Made by a program: the position numbers and the translations under genes. Positions 25,591-33,538 of a stretch of 39,616 bases of DNA are shown in pieces. The notes under the pieces were generated by a model, which was not told the DNA's origin, did no database searches, and saw only the letters and a list, made by a program, of their open reading frames with translations. Source of the DNA: Bacteroidota bacterium (GTDB taxonomy: Bacteria > Bacteroidota > Bacteroidia > Flavobacteriales > Flavobacteriaceae); the NCBI GenBank assembly GCA_947460615.1, contig CANHHG010000014.1, positions 1 to 39,616 on the forward strand, read 5' to 3'. Position 1 is the stretch's first letter. Every line of letters starts with the position of its first letter.

Positions 25591-26406
25591 TTAATAGTTA
25601 ATAATTAGTTCTTTAATCAATTCACATAGATAGGGTTCTGCTTGTTCTGCGGCTTTAAGAACTTCGGAATGATTCACTTCTTCAATATTATCTTCATCCC
25701 CCATATCGGTAATTACAGAAATACCAAAACATTCCATGCCCATGTGTTTCGCTACAATTACTTCAGGAACAGTGGACATCCCCACGCAATCTGCGCCTAA
25801 AAATTTCACCATTCTATATTCAGATAAAGTTTCAAATGTTGGTCCTTGCAATCCCATGTAAACGCCATCTAGAACAGCAATATTTAATTTTTGAGCCAAT
25901 TCCTTAGCCTTAATGATCATATTTTTAGAATAAGGCTCACTCATATTTACAAATCTAGGCCCAAATCGCTCGTCATTTTTTCCGCGCAAAGGATGTTCAG
26001 GCATCATATTAATATGATCTTTAATAATAACTATTGACCCTACTTTATAATTAGGATTCACTCCACCAGAAGCATTAGATACCACTAATTTTTCAATTCC
26101 TAAATATTTCATGACTCTTACTGGAAAAGTTACTTCTTTCATCGAGTAGCCTTCATAGAAATGGAATCGGCCTTGCATGGCCATAACCTTTTTATCTCCA
26201 ATGGTGCCAAAAACCAATGCGCTTTTATGACCTTGAACAGTTGAAACAGGAAAATTAGGAATTTCAGAATACGGTAAAGTAAATTGAATTTGAATATCGT
26301 CAGTAATACTGCCTAATCCAGATCCTAATATTATACCATATTCAGGCTCGAAATGGTTCGTTTTGGATTTAATATAATCAACCGATTCTTGTACTAGATT
26401 CCACAT
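25591..26406 (-). CDS. punA: Purine-nucleoside phosphorylase (trimeric class)
   Basis: This enzyme splits purine nucleosides with phosphate into free base and ribose 1-phosphate in purine salvage. Family motifs are IILGSGLGS, the phosphate-binding VQGHKSALVFG, QGRFHFYEGY, VVSNASGGVNPNYKVG, the purine-site GLQGPTFETLSEYRM and GADCVGMSTVPEVIVAKH, followed by TDMG near the end. The 271-residue length fits the trimeric inosine/guanosine class. Its first 29 bases overlap the end of lpxK in another frame, so translation is probably coupled. Confidence 0.95.
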   Translation of the reverse strand: MWNLVQESVDYIKSKTNHFEPEYGIILGSGLGSITDDIQIQFTLPYSEIPNFPVSTVQGHKSALVFGTIGDKKVMAMQGRFHFYEGYSMKEVTFPVRVMKYLGIEKLVVSNASGGVNPNYKVGSIVIIKDHINMMPEHPLRGKNDERFGPRFVNMSEPYSKNMIIKAKELAQKLNIAVLDGVYMGLQGPTFETLSEYRMVKFLGADCVGMSTVPEVIVAKHMGMECFGISVITDMGDEDNIEEVNHSEVLKAAEQAEPYLCELIKELIINY

Positions 26407-27403
26407 AATTGGTTATGATTTTATCGAAATTATCACTTTCAAAAAGAAGTTTGGTTTTTATTGGAAGATAAAAAAGTTGCTCTATTGGTAGGCTTCCTTT
26501 TAATCTAACAAAATCTTTTTCAGTAGTAATAACGATCTTGTTTTGAGCTTTATTTTTAATTTCTAAAAGGTCTTTTTTTGTAAATTGGTGATGATCTGAA
26601 TAGGCCAAACATTCTTTATTATTACTTTGTAAATGTGCAAAAAAAGATTGAGGTTTTGCTATTCCTGCCAAAAGTAATTGATCAACATTTTGAAGTTCTG
26701 AAACTTTTAATTTTCCATTTTCAGAATATACATACTCGTCAAATTCAATTGTGGAAAAAAACAAAGTTTGATTTGGCAAAATTGATAATTTGATTTTTAT
26801 AACTTCTTGTTCTTGTTCCGATAAATCAGATGGACATTTGGTTACTACAATTACATTTGCTCGTTTTGCTCCACTCCTATTTTCTCTTAAATTTCCTGTA
26901 GGTAACTGAAAATCATCAGAATACAATTCATTATACGAAGTTAATAAAATATAAAAACCTGCTTTAACCTTGCGATGTTGGTAGGCATCATCCAACAAAA
27001 CTACTTCGGGTTGCCTCGAATTGGAAAGCAATTGTTCAATTCCATTTTTCCGATCAGCATCAACAGCGACCTGGATGTTTGGAAATTTTGTATAATATTG
27101 AAAAGGTTCATCTCCAATTATTTCAGCATTGGCATTGGCATCAGCCAAAATAAATCCCGTAGTTTTTCTTTTATAACCTCTACTTAAGGCGGCAACTTTG
27201 TATTTATCGGATAAAAGTCGAATTAAATATTCGATTTGAGGCGTTTTCCCAGTTCCTCCAACACTTAAATTTCCAACCACAATAACTGGCAAATTAAAAG
27301 AAAAGGATTTTAATATTCCTGCATCGTACAGAAAATTCCGTAATGATGTTACTAAACCATATAGTATGGCAAATGGGAATACTATTTTTCGAATTAAATT
27401 CAT
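26378..27403 (-). CDS. lpxK: Tetraacyldisaccharide 4'-kinase LpxK
   Basis: LpxK phosphorylates the lipid A disaccharide at the 4' position at the inner membrane. An N-terminal membrane-associated helix (MNLIRKIVFPFAILYGLVTS) precedes the P-loop GNLSVGGTGKTP (residues 44-55). The motifs LSRGYKRKTTGF, GDEPFQ and LLDDAYQHRKV follow. The open frame extends to 27505, but that overlaps the divergent Nif3-like gene and its leader. The ATG at 27403 gives 341 residues and a family-typical start. The gene's end overlaps the start of the phosphorylase gene by 29 bases. Confidence 0.94.
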   Translation of the reverse strand: MNLIRKIVFPFAILYGLVTSLRNFLYDAGILKSFSFNLPVIVVGNLSVGGTGKTPQIEYLIRLLSDKYKVAALSRGYKRKTTGFILADANANAEIIGDEPFQYYTKFPNIQVAVDADRKNGIEQLLSNSRQPEVVLLDDAYQHRKVKAGFYILLTSYNELYSDDFQLPTGNLRENRSGAKRANVIVVTKCPSDLSEQEQEVIKIKLSILPNQTLFFSTIEFDEYVYSENGKLKVSELQNVDQLLLAGIAKPQSFFAHLQSNNKECLAYSDHHQFTKKDLLEIKNKAQNKIVITTEKDFVRLKGSLPIEQLFYLPIKTKLLFESDNFDKIITNYVESSTRIG

Positions 27404-27456
27404 ACTACGAAAGTATACTATTTTATCTTTATAAAAAAGTTGAAATGTTTTTTCGT

Positions 27457-27463
27457 TAATTTG
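27457..27463 (+). promoter_or_regulatory. Possible -7 box of the Nif3-like gene (TAATTTG variant)
   Basis: TAATTTG lies 19 bases before the ATG at 27483. It is one base short of TANNTTTG, as before secA and recF. A TTG at 27440 is only 14 bases upstream. Confidence 0.35.
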
Positions 27464-27482
27464 TAAAATCAAAAATACAAGT

Positions 27483-28580
27483 ATGTATAAAATTAAAGAT
27501 ATCATTCCACTACTTGAAGAATTGGCTCCTTTAGCTTATGCTGAAGATTTTGACAATGTGGGATTATTAGTTGGAAATTTAGAAACTGAAACTACCGGAA
27601 TTTTAGTTTGTCATGATGCCTTAGAAAGTGTAATTGAGGAGGCAATTGCTAAAAACTGCAACTTAATTGTTTGTTTTCACCCCATATTATTCTCGGGTTT
27701 AAAGAAAATAACTGGGAAAAATTATGTGGAAAGGGCTGTCATAAAAGCGATCCAAAATAATATTGCTATTTATGCCGTTCACACTGCTTTAGATAATCAT
27801 CCGGAAGGGGTGAATAAAATATTTGGAAATGCATTGGGTTTAATAAACACTAAAATATTAATTCCAAAAGAAAATCATATCAGAAAACTAGTCACTTTCA
27901 CCGTTGCTGAAAATGTTGAAAAAGTAAGAAATGCGCTTTTTGAAGCTGGCGCTGGGACAATCGGGAACTACAAAAATTGTAGTTTTACATCTTCAGGAAA
28001 GGGAACCTATTTGGGCGATGAAAGCTGTAATCCTGTAATTGGTAACCGATTTGAATTGGTTGATGCAGATGAAATTAAAATTGAGGTAACTTTTGAAAAG
28101 CAATTAGAAAGTAAAATATTAAAAACCTTATTTGAAAATCATATTTACGAAGAAGTGGCTTATGAAATAACCGTTTTACAAAATAAACATCAAAATATTG
28201 GCATGGGTTTAATTGGAGAACTAGAAAAACCTATGAATGAAAAGGAATTTTTGTTATTTGTAAAAGAAAAAATGCAGTGCGATGCCATTAGGCATTCTGA
28301 TTTTATTGGAATACCGATAAAAAAAGTAGCCCTTTTGGGAGGCGCTGGAAGTTTCGCTATTGCAAATGCTATTTCGGCTGGTGCCAATGTGTTTTTAACT
28401 GCCGATTTGAAGTACCACCAGTTTTATGAGGCAGAAAAACAAATTATTTTAGCCGATATTGGTCATTTTGAGAGTGAAAGGTATACAAAAAATTATATTG
28501 TTGATTTTCTTAGAAAAAAAATCCTTAATTTTGCAATCATTTTATCGGAAGAAAATACAATTCCAGTTAAGTACTTATAA
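27483..28580 (+). CDS. Nif3-like dinuclear metal centre hexameric protein
   Basis: This 365-residue protein belongs to the NIF3/YbgI/YqfO family. Metal-ligand motifs are at both ends: FDNVGLLVGN, VCFHPILFSGLKK and YAVHTALDNHPEGVN in the N-terminal half, and TADLKYHQFYEAE and LADIGHFESERY in the C-terminal half. The middle insert (about residues 130-230) is the PII-like domain of the longer YqfO type. Proposed roles include GTP cyclohydrolase I type 2, but activity is not settled for the family. It is divergent from lpxK and lies six bases before the CdsZ-like gene. Confidence 0.94.
   Translation: MYKIKDIIPLLEELAPLAYAEDFDNVGLLVGNLETETTGILVCHDALESVIEEAIAKNCNLIVCFHPILFSGLKKITGKNYVERAVIKAIQNNIAIYAVHTALDNHPEGVNKIFGNALGLINTKILIPKENHIRKLVTFTVAENVEKVRNALFEAGAGTIGNYKNCSFTSSGKGTYLGDESCNPVIGNRFELVDADEIKIEVTFEKQLESKILKTLFENHIYEEVAYEITVLQNKHQNIGMGLIGELEKPMNEKEFLLFVKEKMQCDAIRHSDFIGIPIKKVALLGGAGSFAIANAISAGANVFLTADLKYHQFYEAEKQIILADIGHFESERYTKNYIVDFLRKKILNFAIILSEENTIPVKYL
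28501..28533 (+). promoter_or_regulatory. Internal promoter for the CdsZ-like gene
   Basis: TTG (28501-28503), a 22-base spacer and TAATTTTG (28526-28533), an exact TANNTTTG match, lie inside the end of the Nif3-like gene. They are 53 bases before the next ATG. It could give the CdsZ-like gene independent transcription. Confidence 0.5.
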
Positions 28581-28586
28581 ATTATT

Positions 28587-29366
28587 ATGGCGAATACAAA
28601 AGAACTAAGTGTAGAAGACAAATTAAGAGCATTGTATGATTTGCAATTAATTGACACAAGAATTGACGAAATCAGAAATGTTAGAGGAGAACTTCCTTTA
28701 GAAGTGGAAGATTTAGAAGATGAAGTTGCTGGTTTAAGCACTCGTTTAGAAAAACTTAAAAATGATTTGACTGTTATCGAAGATCAAATTAAAGCTAAAA
28801 AAATAGCTATTGATGAACATAACGAGTCGATGAAAAGATATATTAAGCAACAGGAAACTGTTCGTAACAATAGAGAATTCAACTCTTTAACTAAAGAAGT
28901 AGAATTCCAAGAGCTTGAAATTCAATTGGCTGAAAAGCAAATTAAAGAAATGAAAGCGACTATTGAACACAAAAAAGAAGTGATCAACCAATCTAAAGAA
29001 AAATTAGATACTAAAAGTAATCACTTGAAACACAAAAAGACAGAATTGCAAGCAATTATGTCTGAAACTGAGAAAGAAGAAACTTTCTTGTCTGAAAAAT
29101 CAGCCGAATACCAAGCGCAAATCGAAGAAAGATTATTAGCTGCTTACACTAGAATCAGAACTAGCGTTCGTAACGGATTGGCAGTGGTTTCTATTGAAAG
29201 AGGTGCTTCTGCAGGTTCCTTCTTTACTATTCCACCCCAAACACAAGTGGAAATTGCTTCAAGAAAAAAAATCATTACCGACGAGCATTCAGGAAGGATT
29301 TTAGTAGATAGCAGTCTGGCCGATGAAGAAAGAGAAAAAATGGAAAAATTATTTTCTAAATTTTAA
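28587..29366 (+). CDS. CdsZ-like coiled-coil protein with cysteine-free zinc-ribbon domain
   Basis: A long heptad-rich coiled coil (about residues 35-180, rich in Glu, Lys and Gln) leads into a C-terminal domain containing IPPQTQVEIASRKKIITDEH then SGRILVD. This is the C4-type zinc-ribbon family (PF02591, CdsZ). In typical members the ribbon has four Cys around that core, but here GASAGSFF and DEHSGR stand in their places, and the whole protein has no Cys. It is cytosolic with no membrane segment. Family members have been linked to tethering or ribosome-associated roles, but none can be assigned here. Confidence 0.9.
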   Translation: MANTKELSVEDKLRALYDLQLIDTRIDEIRNVRGELPLEVEDLEDEVAGLSTRLEKLKNDLTVIEDQIKAKKIAIDEHNESMKRYIKQQETVRNNREFNSLTKEVEFQELEIQLAEKQIKEMKATIEHKKEVINQSKEKLDTKSNHLKHKKTELQAIMSETEKEETFLSEKSAEYQAQIEERLLAAYTRIRTSVRNGLAVVSIERGASAGSFFTIPPQTQVEIASRKKIITDEHSGRILVDSSLADEEREKMEKLFSKF

Positions 29367-29373
29367 TCATACA

Positions 29374-29400
29374 AAGCCACGTTCCTAACGTGGCTTTTTT
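29374..29400 (+). terminator. Terminator immediately before the hydrolase start codon
   Basis: AAGCCACGTT (29374-29383) pairs perfectly with AACGTGGCTT (29387-29396) around a CCT loop, followed by a T-run to 29400. It starts eight bases after the CdsZ-like stop, and the next ATG is at 29404. Confidence 0.93.
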
Positions 29401-29403
29401 ATT

Positions 29404-30249
29404 ATGAAGAAATTAAAATACCTCCTTTTCGCAAAATCCATTGGATTTTATATCAATGCACTCAGTTTTGTCGCTCCCAAAAAAGCAGTTCAAAAAGCAT
29501 ATACTATTTTTAGCACCCCAAGAAAAGGAAAAATTCAAATCGACGCTATTCCTGAAGTTCTTAAAAGCGCAGAAGCCGTTGCTTTTGATTTTAAAGGGAA
29601 AACAATTCAAACCTATATATGGAAAGGGAACGAAACCGTACTTTTTTTAATTCATGGTTGGGAGAGTAATTCAGCCCGATGGAAAAAAGCCTTACCCTAC
29701 CTATTAAAATCAGGTTATACCATTATAGCAATTGATGCACCGGCACATGGATTGTCAAGTGGACGAGATTTTAACGCCCATAAATATACCGAATTTATTG
29801 ACCATGTTGCAAAAATGTATCCTCCTACTATCCTTGTTGGTCATTCTATAGGGGGAAAAGCATGTTTGCACTATCAAACTATACATAAAAATAAAAGTGT
29901 CGATAAAATAGTGGTTTTAGGTGCGCCTTCGGATTTCAAAGTAATTTTTGAGAATTATGTCACATTATTAGGTTTGAATTCCAAAGTAAATATCGGATTA
30001 GTAAATTACTATAAAGAGAATTTTAACCTCAGCAATAAAGAAATCGAAGGGCTATTATTTTCAAATGAACCTAATCTTAAAGGACTTATTGCACATGACA
30101 TTGAAGATGTCGTAGTAGCATTTGCAGAAGCTAAAAAGAATGCAAAAGCCTGGAAAGAAGCTCTATTTATTGAAACGAAAGGTTTAGGACACAGTATGAA
30201 CGACGAAGCATTATTTGAAAAAATAAGTTCCTTCATCACCAAGTCTTAA
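29404..30249 (+). CDS. Alpha/beta hydrolase
   Basis: This 281-residue protein has the alpha/beta-hydrolase fold. HGW (FLIHGWESNSARW) forms the oxyanion region, Ser148 in VGHSIGG is the nucleophile, and His263 in GLGHSMND is the catalytic His. A cap of about 60 helical residues separates the core strands. The N-terminal 30 residues (MKKLKYLLFAKSIGFYINAL) are hydrophobic and may associate with the membrane. The substrate is unknown. The start codon lies three bases after the T-run of a strong terminator, and no -7 box is seen before it. Confidence 0.9.
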   Translation: MKKLKYLLFAKSIGFYINALSFVAPKKAVQKAYTIFSTPRKGKIQIDAIPEVLKSAEAVAFDFKGKTIQTYIWKGNETVLFLIHGWESNSARWKKALPYLLKSGYTIIAIDAPAHGLSSGRDFNAHKYTEFIDHVAKMYPPTILVGHSIGGKACLHYQTIHKNKSVDKIVVLGAPSDFKVIFENYVTLLGLNSKVNIGLVNYYKENFNLSNKEIEGLLFSNEPNLKGLIAHDIEDVVVAFAEAKKNAKAWKEALFIETKGLGHSMNDEALFEKISSFITKS

Positions 30250-30302
30250 TAAAAATACATTTCTTTTTAATTATCAAATTACCTACCAACCGATTTTCTA
30301 AT

Positions 30303-30310
30303 TAACTTTG
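30303..30310 (+). promoter_or_regulatory. rluF -7 box
   Basis: TAACTTTG is an exact TANNTTTG match, and it ends only four bases before the rluF ATG at 30315. Transcription would start at or next to the start codon. Confidence 0.6.
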
Positions 30311-30314
30311 CGGT

Positions 30315-31127
30315 ATGGAAGAAAATCTAAAGCGACTCAACAAATTTATCGGAGAAACAGGATATTGCTCTCGCAGAGAAGCCGATAAACTAATTGACGA
30401 AGGTCGCGTTACCATAAATGGCGTGGTTCCTGAACTAGGTACAAAAGTTGCTCCATCAGATGAAGTTCGAATTGATGGAAAACTAATACGAGAACAACGC
30501 GAAAAACTAGTTTATTTGGCATTCAATAAACCAGTAGGAATTGAATGCACGACTAATTTAGACGTTCGTGACAATATTGTAGATTATATAAATTATCCCA
30601 AACGAATTTTCCCAATTGGCAGATTAGATAAAGCTAGCGAGGGATTGATTTTCATGACTAACGACGGAGATATTGTCAACAAAATACTTCGCGCCCGCAA
30701 CAACCACGAAAAAGAATATACGGTAACCGTTAACAAACCCATTACAGCCGAATTCATTAAAAAAATGGGAAATGGAGTTCCAATCTTGGACACTGTAACT
30801 AGAAAATGTAAAGTTGAACAGATTAGTCAATTTATTTTTAAAATCGTTTTAACACAAGGTTTGAATCGACAAATTCGTAGAATGTCGGAATATTTAGGTT
30901 ACGAGGTAGTGGCTTTAAAACGCATTCGAATCATCAATATTTCGTTGGATATACCTTTAGGAAGATACCGAGATTTAACCGATGCTGAAATTTTGGAGTT
31001 AAACCAACTTATTGAACCTTCCAGCAAAACCGAGGAAGCGAGTTTGCCAAAAATAGAACCAGTGAAACGAAGAACAGAATTTATAAAAAGAGACGATCCG
31101 AGATATAAAAAACCCGGTGATTATTAA
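30315..31127 (+). CDS. rluF: 23S rRNA pseudouridine synthase RluF
   Basis: RluF isomerises a uridine of 23S rRNA (U2604 in E. coli) to pseudouridine. An N-terminal S4 RNA-binding domain (LNKFIGETGYCSRREADKL) is followed by the RsuA-type catalytic domain with Asp105 in PIGRLDKASEGL. The C-terminal GLNRQIRRMSEYLGYEVVAL is also present. Segments such as NKILRARNNHEKEYTVTV and GVPILDTVTRKCKV follow E. coli RluF closely, which favours RluF over RluB or RluE. The C-terminus is a basic tail. The gene ends at a terminator shared with folD. Confidence 0.94.
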   Translation: MEENLKRLNKFIGETGYCSRREADKLIDEGRVTINGVVPELGTKVAPSDEVRIDGKLIREQREKLVYLAFNKPVGIECTTNLDVRDNIVDYINYPKRIFPIGRLDKASEGLIFMTNDGDIVNKILRARNNHEKEYTVTVNKPITAEFIKKMGNGVPILDTVTRKCKVEQISQFIFKIVLTQGLNRQIRRMSEYLGYEVVALKRIRIINISLDIPLGRYRDLTDAEILELNQLIEPSSKTEEASLPKIEPVKRRTEFIKRDDPRYKKPGDY

Positions 31128-31129
31128 AT

Positions 31130-31162
31130 AAAAAAGCCTTAAACAATGTTTAAGGCTTTTTT
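31130..31162. terminator. Bidirectional terminator between rluF and folD
   Basis: AAAAAAGCCTTAAAC (31130-31144) pairs perfectly with GTTTAAGGCTTTTTT (31148-31162) around an AAT loop. The A-run and T-run flanking the GC core allow termination on both strands. It lies between the two convergent stops. Confidence 0.95.
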
Positions 31163-31164
31163 GT

Positions 31165-32052
31165 TTATTGCTTCGCTAACTTTCGTTGCTCTCGCGCTAG
31201 TAGCGTGTTTTTCAATAACATTGCTATAGTCATCGGTCCTACTCCACCTGGAACGGGAGTGATAAAAGACGCTTTTTTACTTACGTTTACAAAATCGACA
31301 TCACCCGTAATCACATATCCTTTTTCGTTTGATTCGTCATTTACTCTAGTGATTCCCACATCAATTACAACTGCACCGTCTTTTACCATTTCTGCTTTTA
31401 GGTAATTTGGAACTCCTAAAGCGGTGATAATAATATCGGCTTGAGTAGTAATCTGAGCGATATTTTTGGTGTAACTATGTGTTAAAGTCACCGTTGAATT
31501 TCCCGGAAACCCTTTTCTTCCCATCAAAATACTCATCGGGCGACCTACAATATGGCTTCGGCCAATAACAACGGTATGCTTTCCTTTGGTTTCAACATTG
31601 TAACGTTCTAATAATTCTAGAATTCCAAATGGAGTTGCAGGTATAAATGTAGTCATGTCCAATGCCATTTTACCAAAATTCTCTGGGTGAAAACCGTCAA
31701 CATCTTTACTTGGATCAACGGCCATAAGGACTTTTTGAGTATCAATTTGATCCGGCAAAGGCAACTGAACGATAAAACCGTCAATATTGTCGTCTTCGTT
31801 TAACTCTTTTATTTTTTTAAGTAATTCCGTTTCAGAGGTCGTGCTTGGCATATTGATCAAAGTAGACTCAAAACCTACTCTCTCACAGGCTCTCACTTTA
31901 CTGCCCACATAAGTTAAACTGGCACCATCATTACCAACAATAATTGCCGCTAAATGAGGAACTTTCTCGTTGTTGTTTTTCATCTTTTGGACTTCAGCCG
32001 TGATTTCGTTTTTGATGTCCTCAGAAACTTTTTTTCCGTCTAGTAGTTGCAT
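31165..32052 (-). CDS. folD: Bifunctional methylenetetrahydrofolate dehydrogenase/cyclohydrolase FolD
   Basis: FolD interconverts 5,10-methylene-, methenyl- and 10-formyl-tetrahydrofolate, feeding one-carbon units to purines and fMet. Signatures are YVGSKVRACERVG with the catalytic Lys, GFIVQLPLPDQID, DPSKDVDGFHPENFG, the nucleotide-binding VVIGRSHIVGRPM and the C-terminal TPVPGGVGPMTIAML. The 295-residue length is standard. It follows ffh on the same strand across 47 AT-rich bases with no clear terminator, so read-through from the ffh promoter is likely. Confidence 0.97.
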   Translation of the reverse strand: MQLLDGKKVSEDIKNEITAEVQKMKNNNEKVPHLAAIIVGNDGASLTYVGSKVRACERVGFESTLINMPSTTSETELLKKIKELNEDDNIDGFIVQLPLPDQIDTQKVLMAVDPSKDVDGFHPENFGKMALDMTTFIPATPFGILELLERYNVETKGKHTVVIGRSHIVGRPMSILMGRKGFPGNSTVTLTHSYTKNIAQITTQADIIITALGVPNYLKAEMVKDGAVVIDVGITRVNDESNEKGYVITGDVDFVNVSKKASFITPVPGGVGPMTIAMLLKNTLLAREQRKLAKQ

Positions 32053-32099
32053 TGTTATTGTGTGTTTATTGTTGTAGTTGTTGTTTAAATATAAATAAC

Positions 32100-33467
32100 C
32101 TATCTCATTCCTGGCATTCCTGGCATTCCTGGCATTCCACCTTTCATACCACTCATCATTTTCATCATGTTTTTTCCACCAGGACCTTGCATCATTTTCA
32201 TCATTTTGCTCATTTGGTCAAACTGCTTCATCAGTTGATTCACCTGCTCGATTTTAGTTCCGGAACCTTTTGCAATTCTCGTTTTTCTTTTCATATCAAT
32301 AATTGCCGGTTTTGATCTTTCCGTTGGAGTCATTGAATGGATAATGGCTTCAATATGTTTGAATGCATCGTCTTCTATTTCAACATCCTTCATGGCTTTT
32401 GAAGCTCCTGGAATCATTCCAACCAGGTCTTTCATGTTACCCATTTTTTTAACTTGCTGAATTTGAGTTAAGAAATCATCGAAACCAAATTCGTTTTTGG
32501 CGATTTTCTTTTGGATTTTACGAGCTTCCTCTTCATTGTATTGCTCTTGAGCTTTTTCTACCAATGACACTACGTCTCCCATTCCAAGGATACGTTCTGC
32601 CATACGCTCTGGATAGAAAACATCAATGGCTTCCATTTTTTCTCCAGTACCTACAAACTTAATCGGTTTGTTCACCACCGATTTTATAGAAAGCGCTGCT
32701 CCACCACGAGTATCTCCATCTAATTTAGTAAGGATAACTCCATCAAAATTCAAAATATCATTGAAGGCTTTCGCCGTATTTACAGCATCTTGTCCCGTCA
32801 TTGAATCCACTACAAATAACGTTTCTTGAGGTTGGATGGCTTTATGAACACGAGCAATTTCATCCATCATTTGGGCATCTACAGCAAGACGACCTGCGGT
32901 ATCCACAATGACTACATTGTATCCTTTTTCTTTAGCATATTTAACTGCATTTTGCGCAATTTCTACTGGATTGTTATTTCCTAACTCAGAGTATACCTCC
33001 ACGCCAATTTGTGATCCCACCACATGCAATTGATTAATTGCTGCTGGACGATACACATCACATGCCACTAAAAGTGGATTTTTACTTTTCTTTGTTTTTA
33101 GATAATTGGCTAATTTTCCTGAAAAAGTGGTTTTCCCAGATCCTTGTAAACCCGACATCAAAATTACGGTTGGATTTCCAGATAGATTGACTCCAGAAAC
33201 TTCACCTCCCATTAATTCTGTTAATTCGTCTTTAACTAATTTTACTAATAGTTGGCCTGGCTGTAATGTAGTCAATACATTTTGACCAATGGCTTTGTCT
33301 TTTACTCTTGTAGTAAAATCTTTAGCAATTTTAAAGTTAACATCGGCATCTAAAAGTGCTCGGCGAACTTCTTTTAATGTTTCAGCAACATTAATTTCTG
33401 TAATTTTTCCGTGTCCTTTTAGTATATGAAAGGCTTTGTCTAATTTATCACTTAAATTATCAAACAT
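32100..33467 (-). CDS. ffh: Signal recognition particle protein Ffh (SRP54)
   Basis: Ffh is the GTPase that binds 4.5S RNA and signal sequences and brings ribosomes to FtsY. The N domain (about residues 1-90) is followed by the G domain with GLQGSGKTTFSGKL, DTAGRLAVDAQMMDE and TKLDGDTRGGAALS. The methionine-rich M domain includes MTPTERSKPAIIDMKRKTRIA and SGTKIEQVNQLMKQF. The protein ends in a GMP-type repeat (GGMPGMPGMPGMR) encoded by a 9-bp tandem repeat. The 455-residue length is normal. It has its own consensus promoter. No ffs RNA gene was recognised in this window. Confidence 0.97.
   Translation of the reverse strand: MFDNLSDKLDKAFHILKGHGKITEINVAETLKEVRRALLDADVNFKIAKDFTTRVKDKAIGQNVLTTLQPGQLLVKLVKDELTELMGGEVSGVNLSGNPTVILMSGLQGSGKTTFSGKLANYLKTKKSKNPLLVACDVYRPAAINQLHVVGSQIGVEVYSELGNNNPVEIAQNAVKYAKEKGYNVVIVDTAGRLAVDAQMMDEIARVHKAIQPQETLFVVDSMTGQDAVNTAKAFNDILNFDGVILTKLDGDTRGGAALSIKSVVNKPIKFVGTGEKMEAIDVFYPERMAERILGMGDVVSLVEKAQEQYNEEEARKIQKKIAKNEFGFDDFLTQIQQVKKMGNMKDLVGMIPGASKAMKDVEIEDDAFKHIEAIIHSMTPTERSKPAIIDMKRKTRIAKGSGTKIEQVNQLMKQFDQMSKMMKMMQGPGGKNMMKMMSGMKGGMPGMPGMPGMR
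32106..32138. repeat. Tandem 9-bp repeat at the end of ffh
   Basis: CATTCCTGG is repeated three times (32106-32132) and followed by a partial CATTCC. It encodes the MPG tripeptide repeat at the Ffh C-terminus. The copies are identical, so slippage could vary their number. Confidence 0.8.
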
Positions 33468-33489
33468 AGTGGTGTTTTTTATTGAATTG

Positions 33490-33520
33490 CAAATATAAGA
33501 TAAAGTTGGAAAGCGTCAAA
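33490..33520 (-). promoter_or_regulatory. Consensus promoter of ffh
   Basis: On the minus strand TTTG (33520-33517), a 19-base spacer and TATATTTG (33497-33490) match the Bacteroidetes consensus exactly. The -7 box ends 22 bases before the ffh ATG. Confidence 0.88.
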
Positions 33521-33538
33521 GGGAGAAATTGGCAAAAA

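Noticed and set aside
27404..27505. Longer LpxK N-terminus starting at 27505
   Set aside because: It would overlap the start of the divergent Nif3-like gene and its leader. The ATG at 27403 gives the usual LpxK N-terminus.
32052..32315. Plus-strand frame with a Trp/His-rich start (HSWHSWHSWHSTFHTTHH)
   Set aside because: It is the shadow of the ffh M domain and its 9-bp repeats read on the other strand. Ffh is certain and the shadow has no promoter or family.
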